From positions 1 through 23,318 of the forward strand of contig JBILVK010000044.1 in the NCBI GenBank assembly GCA_044370475.1: 23,318 bases of DNA. The letters run 5' to 3'. A program made the translations under genes and the position numbers. The first letter of the stretch is position 1. Each line of letters opens with the position of its first letter. The notes beneath the pieces were generated by a model, which saw only the letters and a list, made by a program, of their open reading frames with translations, did no database searches and was not told the DNA's origin. Shown piece by piece: positions 7,187 to 13,676 of the stretch. Origin of the DNA: B1 sp044370475 (GTDB lineage: Bacteria > Bacteroidota > Bacteroidia > UKL13-3).

Positions 7187-7702
7187 ATGGAAAATAAAAA
7201 TGTAAATATTACAAGCACCATGGAGGCTGACTTATTGCTAAGAGAGCAAGATGCCATGTGCGTAAATGAAAGTTTACTTGAACACAAATGGTATCACAAC
7301 CTAAAGTATATTGCAGTAGGAATAGGTTTCGGAATTATTTTTGTGAAAGCCGAGATAATTAGTTGGTTCAGAATACAAGAGATGTTTAGGCTACAATCGT
7401 TCCACATGTATGGTGTTATTGGAAGTGCAGTAATGGTTGGTTTAATCTCTGTTTTCCTTATCAAGAAATTTAATATCAAAACCATTTATGGTGAAACTAT
7501 TATTTTTCATCCTAAAGAGTTTAATAAAGGAAACATTTATGGTGGCCTACTATTTGGCTTAGGATGGGCAATAACAGGCGCTTGTCCGGGTCCTTTGTTT
7601 GCTCAAATAGGCAGTGGTGCTGTTGTAATTTTAGTGACCTTATTAAGTGCGATAGCAGGCACTTGGGTATACGGTTATGTAAGGGAAAAATTACCCCACT
7701 AA
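7187..7702 (+). CDS. YeeE/YedE family half-transporter, second of a pair
   Basis: This 171-residue membrane protein has a polar N-terminal tail of about 38 residues and four hydrophobic segments. The second family signature is near residues 119-136: GGLLFGLGWAITGACPGP, with Cys133. An additional Cys25 sits in the tail. Together with the preceding protein it makes a complete two-half YeeE/YedE transporter: the GGCTSGH cysteine is in one subunit and the GACPGP cysteine in the other. The 10-bp gap between the genes implies joint translation, and tsdA follows 19 bp later. Import of thiosulfate or another sulfane-sulfur compound is the likely job, by family knowledge and neighbours. Confidence 0.85.
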   Translation: MENKNVNITSTMEADLLLREQDAMCVNESLLEHKWYHNLKYIAVGIGFGIIFVKAEIISWFRIQEMFRLQSFHMYGVIGSAVMVGLISVFLIKKFNIKTIYGETIIFHPKEFNKGNIYGGLLFGLGWAITGACPGPLFAQIGSGAVVILVTLLSAIAGTWVYGYVREKLPH

Positions 7703-7721
7703 ATAACATTTCGAGCGCGGC

Positions 7722-8756
7722 ATGATCACATCAGAATTTCAAAAACAACTCAATAAAAGTATCAACTTGCTTTGGATTAGCCTTAGCATGTTGATACTAA
7801 TCCTATTGTTTTTATTGGTTCAAACCAATGATATCTTTCCTTCAAAAAAAGAGGTCGCCATCATTGAACCAACCCAAGGTAAATCAGATATTGCTTTTTG
7901 GCAAGCTCCATCTTTAGATGACATAGACAACCCTGTTCAAAAAGACCTAGCCACTTATGGCAAGGAATTGATTGTACATACGGCAAAGTATTTAGGTCCT
8001 AAAGGAAGTGTTGCCCAAATAAGCAACGGTTTGAATTGCCAAAATTGCCACTTAGAGGCTGGCACTAAAGTATTTGGCAATAACTATGGCTCTGTAGCAG
8101 CTACATACCCAAAGTTTAGACCCAGAAGCGGCGCAGAAGAAGATATCTATAAGCGTGTAAACGATTGCATGGAGCGCAGTTTAAATGGCAAAGCACTAGA
8201 TACACTCAGCAGAGAAATGCAGGCGATTAAAACCTATATTAATTATCTAGGTTCAAACATAGAAAAAGGGAAGAAAGCTGAAGGCTCTGGCTTTAAAGAA
8301 TTAGCTTTTTTAGACCGCGCTGCTGATGCTAAAAAAGGCAAAGAAATATATGTTGCTAAATGCCAGAGTTGCCATCAACCAGATGGTGGCGGACTCAAAA
8401 ATGCAGATGGAATTGAGTATAGCTTTCCGCCATTGTGGGGAGAAAATTCTTATAACAACAAGGCGGGCTTATATAGAATAACCTTCTTTGCCCGCTATGT
8501 TAAATACAATATGCCTTTGGGTGTATCTTATCAGAATCCGCAGCTGAGCGATGAAGAAGCATGGGATGTTGCCGCTTTTGTAAACTCACAAGTTAGACCA
8601 AACAAAAACACCCCAAAAGATTGGCCAGATATTACCAAGAAACCCATTGACCATCCGTTTGGACCCTACAGCGACGGCTTTTCTGAAACACAACATAAGT
8701 TTGGTCCTTTTAAACCTATTCAAGAAAAAAGAGAAGCCAATAAAAAATTATCTTAA
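7722..8756 (+). CDS. tsdA: thiosulfate dehydrogenase TsdA-type dihaem cytochrome c, membrane anchored
   Basis: This 344-residue protein has one N-terminal membrane helix (about residues 16-33), with the remainder periplasmic. Two haem c sites are seen: C106QNC109H110 and C214QSC217H218. Between them RVNDC149MERSLNG corresponds to the segment that supplies the unusual cysteine axial ligand of haem 1 in TsdA. A later KYNMPLG (Met264) fits the haem 2 ligand region. The surrounding sequence (GTKVFGNNYGS, YPKFRPRSG, FPPLWG, DVAAFVNSQVRP) follows the TsdA family. TsdA joins two thiosulfates to tetrathionate with release of two electrons, and can run in reverse. The helix replaces the cleavable signal of many TsdA proteins and would keep it at the inner membrane near quinone or cytochrome partners. 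The direction of the reaction here is unknown. The stop is 6 bp before the DsrE-like gene. Confidence 0.87.
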   Translation: MITSEFQKQLNKSINLLWISLSMLILILLFLLVQTNDIFPSKKEVAIIEPTQGKSDIAFWQAPSLDDIDNPVQKDLATYGKELIVHTAKYLGPKGSVAQISNGLNCQNCHLEAGTKVFGNNYGSVAATYPKFRPRSGAEEDIYKRVNDCMERSLNGKALDTLSREMQAIKTYINYLGSNIEKGKKAEGSGFKELAFLDRAADAKKGKEIYVAKCQSCHQPDGGGLKNADGIEYSFPPLWGENSYNNKAGLYRITFFARYVKYNMPLGVSYQNPQLSDEEAWDVAAFVNSQVRPNKNTPKDWPDITKKPIDHPFGPYSDGFSETQHKFGPFKPIQEKREANKKLS

Positions 8757-8762
8757 CAAAAA

Positions 8763-9224
8763 ATGAAAAAAATAATTGCCCTTACCTTGCTTTTTTTATT
8801 GCTCGGTTTGAACCAAACAAGCTTTGCACAAAGCAAGCAAAAATCTAAAAAAGCGAAAGCTACCCATCAATTGGTAAAACATAAAATTGTTATGCAACTA
8901 ACTTCCTCAGAAGCTCCAGTTCATAAGGGATTAATTAAACAACTAAACAACTTAAAAAATGGTTGGGGAGATACTGTAACAATAGAGGTTGTTTGTCATG
9001 GACCTGGTATTGATTTTTTAACTACTGAAAAAACAAAATTCAAAGACGAGATATACCAGCTTAAAGAAAAAGGAATTGTGTTTGTGGTTTGTGAAAATTC
9101 TTTGAAGGAAAGAGAGGTACCTAAAGACGCAATTTTACCTAATATGGAATTTGTAAAAATGGGAATTGCAGAAATTGTAGTTAAACAAGAACAAGGCTGG
9201 AGCTATATTAAAGCAGGATTTTAG
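8763..9224 (+). CDS. exported DsrE family protein
   Basis: This 153-residue protein has a signal peptide (MKK, hydrophobic core, probable cleavage after SFAQ near residue 23) and a lysine-rich linker. A DsrE/DsrF-like fold follows from about residue 39. Two cysteines stand at the typical places: Cys78 in EVVCHGPG and Cys110 in FVVCENSL. Cytoplasmic DsrE proteins carry or transfer persulfide sulfur. Periplasmic relatives of this size are common in Bacteroidota but poorly understood. Here it lies between TsdA and a porin, so handling of sulfane sulfur in the periplasm is a reasonable inference. Its TAG stop shares a base with the GTG start of the porin gene, suggesting translational coupling. 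Confidence 0.8.
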   Translation: MKKIIALTLLFLLLGLNQTSFAQSKQKSKKAKATHQLVKHKIVMQLTSSEAPVHKGLIKQLNNLKNGWGDTVTIEVVCHGPGIDFLTTEKTKFKDEIYQLKEKGIVFVVCENSLKEREVPKDAILPNMEFVKMGIAEIVVKQEQGWSYIKAGF

Positions 9225-10642
9225 TGAGATTTTTTAAACATCTATTTACCTATAGCCTTTTGCTATGGGGCAGTACAATATTTGCACAAAACCTACCTTA
9301 TGTGCACCATACCGAGCGCGAAAGAGAGGATAAGGATACCAATAATTTACAGTATTTCTTTAGACAAGGAACTTTTTATGGTCATGCCCGCTACTTTTTT
9401 ATGGCTACCGACAATGCCAATCAGTTAAGCGATTATTATGCAAATGCTTTTGGAATGGGTATAGGTTATGAAACAGGTAGTTTTAAGAACTTTCAAGTAG
9501 GAATTAGCGGACATTTCATTTACAACCTGTATTCTTCTGATTTGGATCAAAAAGACCCTTTGAGCAAGCAAGGAAGTCGTTATGAACTCGGTTTGTTTGA
9601 TATTGAGAACCCAAATAATCACTCTGATTTAGACCGACTCGAAGATTTGTACATCAAGTATAGTTACAAGCAATCGGATGTTAAATTTGGGAAACAACAT
9701 ATTAGAATACCTTTTATTAATCCTCAAGACGGCAGAATGCGGCCTACTTTAGTGGAAGGAGTGATTTTAAATTTTAATCAAATAAAACATCTCAAAATGG
9801 AGGTAGGACTTTTAAATTCGATATCTCCCAGAAGCACTGTTAAATGGTATAGTATTGGCTCTTCTATTGGTGTTTACAACTCTGGGGTAAATCCAAATGG
9901 TAGTAAATCTGATTATGCAGGAAATATTAAAAGCAACCATATTGCATATATTGGTTTAACCCAAAAAATGGGCAAACAACATGAAATACAAGCATGGGAT
10001 ATGTTGGTAGAAAATGTATTTAATACCTCTTTGGTTCAATACAATGGAAACATTCAATTGAACCCAAACAATAAGATTATACTTGGTGCGCAAGGAATAG
10101 CACAGCAAGCAATTAACCAAGGAGGCAATGCAGACCAAAGTAAAACCTACATGGAAAAAAATGCCAAAGCATACACATTTGGCGGTCGCTTAGGAATTGC
10201 CAATAATACTTTAGGAACCTTATCTTTAAACTACAACCGCATTACAAGCCACAGCAGGTACTTGATGCCCCGCGAGTGGGGAAGAGATGCCTTTTTTACT
10301 TTTATGCCTAGGGAGCGCAATGAAGGCTACGGCGATTTGCATGCTTTTAATTTAGTGGGCTCAAGAGTATTTGGCAAAAGTGGTTTAAGAGCCGATCTTA
10401 GTTATGGCCAATATTATTTACCTGATGTTAAAAATACGAGATTAAATAAATATGGTATGCCATCGTATTGGCAAATGAATGCAGATATTAGGTATCAAGC
10501 CAAAGGATTTTTCAAAGGAATTGAACTACAACTTTTGTATGTTTACAAAGGTCAAAAAGGAAGCGAATACACCAACAATAATTATGTTTTTAACAAGGTT
10601 GATATGAGTTTATATAACTTCGTAATTAACTATCATTTTTAA
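9224..10642 (+). CDS. OprD-like outer-membrane porin
   Basis: This 472-residue protein has a signal peptide cleaved after IFAQ near residue 22. Alternating amphipathic strands rich in aromatic residues follow, ending in a terminal phenylalanine (INYHF), the usual end of an outer-membrane beta-barrel. The segment WGRDAFFTFMPRERNEGYGD near residue 350 and the early REREDKDTNNLQYFFRQG are typical of OprD-type porins of Bacteroidota. The GTG start at 9224 overlaps the DsrE-like stop by one base. No ATG gives an equally good signal peptide. By position it probably lets thiosulfate or other sulfur anions into the periplasm; substrate specificity cannot be read from sequence. The SoxB-like gene follows after 9 bp. 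Confidence 0.83.
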   Translation: MRFFKHLFTYSLLLWGSTIFAQNLPYVHHTEREREDKDTNNLQYFFRQGTFYGHARYFFMATDNANQLSDYYANAFGMGIGYETGSFKNFQVGISGHFIYNLYSSDLDQKDPLSKQGSRYELGLFDIENPNNHSDLDRLEDLYIKYSYKQSDVKFGKQHIRIPFINPQDGRMRPTLVEGVILNFNQIKHLKMEVGLLNSISPRSTVKWYSIGSSIGVYNSGVNPNGSKSDYAGNIKSNHIAYIGLTQKMGKQHEIQAWDMLVENVFNTSLVQYNGNIQLNPNNKIILGAQGIAQQAINQGGNADQSKTYMEKNAKAYTFGGRLGIANNTLGTLSLNYNRITSHSRYLMPREWGRDAFFTFMPRERNEGYGDLHAFNLVGSRVFGKSGLRADLSYGQYYLPDVKNTRLNKYGMPSYWQMNADIRYQAKGFFKGIELQLLYVYKGQKGSEYTNNNYVFNKVDMSLYNFVINYHF

Positions 10643-10651
10643 TAAAACACC

Positions 10652-12367
10652 ATGAAACAAGAAACTGTAGATACTGCTAGTGAAAGGAGAAAGTTCTTAA
10701 AAAATATAGGAAAAATAGGTATAGGCCTAGGCGTTATTCCAGCTATTAGTTCAGAAGCAATTGCTAATGAAAGTAACACCCTTGTTACTCCAAATTTAGC
10801 AAGTAGTAATGATTTACAAACGATTCAAATTCTTCAGACCACTGATGTTCATTGTCAAATCTATCCACACGATGAATTGTTTTGGGAGAAAGAACAACTT
10901 ACTTTTAGAAAAGCAGGTGGATATGCCCATTTAGCTACTTACTTTAATCAGGCGCGTAAGAGGAATCCGAATACTTTTATACTGGATACTGGCGACATGT
11001 TTCAGGGAAGTGAGTTGGCTGTTAAAACCACAGGCAAGGCATTAGTGCCCGTTTTAAACGCCATGGGTTACAACCTTTATCTGCCAGGAAACTGGGAAGT
11101 TGTATATTATAAAAAGGCCATGCAAACACTTATGGGTGCGCTAACTGCCCCAAAGGTTTGTGCAAATATGTACCACGACTTAGGTGATGGTAAAAAAGGT
11201 GAACTTATTTTTAATCCTTATTATATTTGGCAAGTAGGTGGTATAAAAATTGGATTTTTAGGATACACAGACCCATTGGTTCCCTTACGCCAATCACCTA
11301 ATTATAGCAAGGGTATTATCTATACAAAACCCGAAGAAAATTTAAAGCACTATGTTGATGTGTTAAAAAATGATGAGCAATGTGCTTTTGTTATTATTTT
11401 ATCACATTTAGGATTATCGCAGCAAATTGCCTTAGCCAATGATGCTGTTTGCCAAGGTGTAGATTATATTTTTGGTGGTGATACACACGAACGCGTAAGA
11501 ACTCCCATCGTTTGCAAGTATACCAAAGTGGTGGAGCCTGGTGCCTTTGGTTCATTTGTAGGAAGATTGGAGTTAAAAGTACAAAATGGAAAAGTAATTT
11601 CCGACACCTACACGCTGGATGAAGTTGAGCCAGAAAAGTTAAAAGCAGATAAAGCTGTTAGCGCACTTATCAAAACACATGAAGAACCATTTGCAAAGGA
11701 TATATATGAAATTGCTGGCTATAGCACCATACCCTTATATAGAAATTTTGTCATAGAGAATACCATAGATACAATGATTCTTGATGCCATTCATTGGCAA
11801 CTCCCACAAATGGATATCGTACTTTCAAATGGCTTTAGGTTTTGTCCGCCACGCAGCACCCCAGATAGCACTGGCAATATCCCTATTACCAATGGTTTTA
11901 TTTACGATATGCTGCCAGTAGATAGCACCATTAGAACAGCCAAGGTAAACGGCAAACAAATACTTGATTGGCTCGAAAAGGAGCTAAACAATGTATTTGC
12001 AAAAGATGCTGCAAAGCGCTTTGGAGGTTGGGTGATAAAATTTAAAGGCATGGAAGTTAGCTTTAAAGCATTTGAAGAAATGGGTAAGCGTGTTCAATCA
12101 GTTTTGGTAAAGGGTCAACCTTTGGATCAAAACGCAATCTATAGCATTTGTGCATGCGAGAGAGATGGCGACCCTGCCGATATGTTATGCCGTATAAAGA
12201 ATGTTGCAGAGGCTGCAAATACAAGTCATACCTTACATCAAGTGATGAAAGAATATCTCAAAAATAATTCTCCAGTTTCTCCTAAACTACCTTTAAGAGC
12301 TAAAATATTGGATGCCCCTCAAACCTTATTAAGTCAGGTTTATGGCGTCCCTTACAAGTTTGAATAA
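10652..12367 (+). CDS. SoxB-like/5'-nucleotidase-type metallohydrolase with Tat-like signal
   Basis: This 571-residue protein begins with a twin-arginine-like signal (E-R-R-K-F-L-K-N at residues 11-18) and a hydrophobic stretch. Residues about 57-330 are a metallophosphoesterase domain: D65-V-H67, D115 in LDTGDMFQGS, N147-W148-E149, H252 in LSHLG, and D277-T-H279. Residues about 350-540 are a 5'-nucleotidase C-terminal-type domain. The Trp in GNWE replaces the catalytic His of nucleotidases (GNHE), a change also seen in SoxB (GHWE). AGGYAHLATYF, FNPYYIW and the Tat signal also fit SoxB. SoxB removes sulfate from SoxYZ-bound S-sulfonate. No SoxYZ gene is in the window, and GGDTH departs from the GGHTH of the family, so the substrate may differ. 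It is the last gene of the operon. Confidence 0.75.
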   Translation: MKQETVDTASERRKFLKNIGKIGIGLGVIPAISSEAIANESNTLVTPNLASSNDLQTIQILQTTDVHCQIYPHDELFWEKEQLTFRKAGGYAHLATYFNQARKRNPNTFILDTGDMFQGSELAVKTTGKALVPVLNAMGYNLYLPGNWEVVYYKKAMQTLMGALTAPKVCANMYHDLGDGKKGELIFNPYYIWQVGGIKIGFLGYTDPLVPLRQSPNYSKGIIYTKPEENLKHYVDVLKNDEQCAFVIILSHLGLSQQIALANDAVCQGVDYIFGGDTHERVRTPIVCKYTKVVEPGAFGSFVGRLELKVQNGKVISDTYTLDEVEPEKLKADKAVSALIKTHEEPFAKDIYEIAGYSTIPLYRNFVIENTIDTMILDAIHWQLPQMDIVLSNGFRFCPPRSTPDSTGNIPITNGFIYDMLPVDSTIRTAKVNGKQILDWLEKELNNVFAKDAAKRFGGWVIKFKGMEVSFKAFEEMGKRVQSVLVKGQPLDQNAIYSICACERDGDPADMLCRIKNVAEAANTSHTLHQVMKEYLKNNSPVSPKLPLRAKILDAPQTLLSQVYGVPYKFE

Positions 12368-12391
12368 CCCATATTCAAATCATCATATTTA

Positions 12392-12432
12392 CTATAAAAT
12401 CAACCTATAAGGTTGATTTTATAGACTTTTTT
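12392..12432 (+). terminator. intrinsic terminator of the sulfur operon
   Basis: CTATAAAATCAACC (12392-12405) and GGTTGATTTTATAG (12411-12424) form a perfect 14-bp stem with a TATAA loop. AC and six T residues (12427-12432) follow. It lies 25 bp after the stop of the SoxB-like gene and should end transcription there. Confidence 0.88.
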
Positions 12433-12484
12433 AAGTGCTTCGGTTCGTGTGCTTGATTTGTAATTTCCTTTATTAAAAAAATCC

Positions 12485-12850
12485 ATGCAAAAAATTATTG
12501 ACAGCAAACATTATTTTTACCTTCTACTTTCCATTTTAGGCGGTGGACTTACTTTTTATTTTGTGGTGCTTGGTATTATAGAACATCAAGGCAAATTTGA
12601 CAGTATCGAATTTATTCGGAGTACTTGGACAGAGAATTATTATGCAAAAAGCTTAACCTTTGACTTTTGGACAGGAGCCATTGCCGGTACCTTTTTTATT
12701 CTGATGGAAGGTCTTCGCTTGAAAATGAAAAGAATTTGGCTGTATCTATTCTTAACAGTTGGAGTAGGTTTTGCTTTTGGCTTTCCTTTATTCTTATTCG
12801 TTAGAGAACTGCATTTAAAACAACAATCTAACAATTTACAGCAAGCCTAA
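12485..12850 (+). CDS. DUF2834-like small membrane protein
   Basis: This 121-residue protein has three hydrophobic segments (about residues 11-31, 58-75 and 83-106). It carries the pattern YYAKSLTFDFWTGAIAGTFF, then EGLRLKMKRIWLY and FGFPLFLFVRELHLK. This resembles DUF2834 proteins, which have no assigned function. It is separated from the sulfur operon by a strong terminator, so it is probably a separate unit. A TTGATTTG at 12453-12460 resembles the -7 element TAnnTTTG, but no convincing -33 is spaced correctly. It converges with the response-regulator gene, leaving only 10 bp between their stops. A link to sulfur metabolism is not supported. Confidence 0.7.
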   Translation: MQKIIDSKHYFYLLLSILGGGLTFYFVVLGIIEHQGKFDSIEFIRSTWTENYYAKSLTFDFWTGAIAGTFFILMEGLRLKMKRIWLYLFLTVGVGFAFGFPLFLFVRELHLKQQSNNLQQA

Positions 12851-12860
12851 AAATGATAGA

Positions 12861-13616
12861 TTATTTAGCTTGGTTATTAATGCCAAGTAGCTCCAACAAT
12901 TGGTCTAACTTATCTATGGAAACAGAGATTTCCTGACCATTAATGGTGGCAATAGGCTTATCTCCTTTGGCTATGTTTTGAACTGCCGTGGTGTTAATCA
13001 TAAATGATTTATGACACCTAAAAAAATCAGTATTGCTAGCTAAAGCTCCTTCAAAATATTTCAAATTTTTACTGGCAGTATATTGCTCGCCGTCTTTGCA
13101 TATAATTTTGGTATACGACCCATCGCCTTCCAAATACAAAATCTTATGGTGTTCAATTAAGCGTATCCCTTCTAATTGCGATATCGCCAATTTCTCATGA
13201 TGCGCCCTGCTAAAACGGTGCTTCAATAATTGGTATTTCTCCAAATCGGCTAAGTGACTTTTTCTACATCTATTCACCGCAGCCACCAATTGGTCTGCAT
13301 CTACAGGCTTCAATATATAATCTATGGCCTCAAGTTTAAATGCATTAATGGCATAATCACTATATGCGGTTACAAAAATAATATCAAAGGTAATCTCATC
13401 TTCCACCAAAAAATCAAGCAACTGCAGACCATTATGTCCGGGCATTTCAATATCTAAAAAAACCAAATCTGGCTTAAATTGCTTAATCGCTTTTATACCA
13501 CTCGCTAAATTATTGCATACTGTATCTACCTGCACATCTGGACATAAATCGCCCAACATAGCTTGCAGCAATTGCCGGGCTTTGTTCTCGTCGTCAATAA
13601 TTATAGCTCGTATCAT
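12861..13616 (-). CDS. LytTR family response regulator
   Basis: This 251-residue protein has a CheY-like receiver (residues about 1-120) with D8/D9, phosphoacceptor D55 in LVFLDIEMPG, T83 in FVTAYS and K103 in ILKPV. A LytTR DNA-binding domain follows from about residue 150 (IRLIEHHKILYLEGDGSYTKI, FFRCHKSFMINTTAV). Such regulators bind direct-repeat promoter elements and are activated by LytS/YehU-type kinases. The partner kinase is encoded immediately upstream on the same strand, with a 60-bp gap between its stop and this ATG, so they are probably co-transcribed. The targets are not visible. The divergently transcribed giant exoprotein is a positional candidate only. Confidence 0.92.
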   Translation of the reverse strand: MIRAIIIDDENKARQLLQAMLGDLCPDVQVDTVCNNLASGIKAIKQFKPDLVFLDIEMPGHNGLQLLDFLVEDEITFDIIFVTAYSDYAINAFKLEAIDYILKPVDADQLVAAVNRCRKSHLADLEKYQLLKHRFSRAHHEKLAISQLEGIRLIEHHKILYLEGDGSYTKIICKDGEQYTASKNLKYFEGALASNTDFFRCHKSFMINTTAVQNIAKGDKPIATINGQEISVSIDKLDQLLELLGINNQAK

Positions 13617-13676
13617 CGTGTCAAAAATAATTTGTAAAAACTCGGCAACTCCTCATTAGTTCACCAAATCCTAGTA

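Noticed and set aside
10652..12367. Plain 5'-nucleotidase annotation
   Set aside because: GNWE in place of GNHE, the Tat-like signal and the sulfur-gene neighbourhood favour a SoxB-like assignment, though substrate remains open.
12427..12484. Promoter for the DUF2834-like gene
   Set aside because: TTGATTTG at 12453-12460 resembles a -7 element, but no TTTG stands at the required distance upstream, so it was not listed as a feature.
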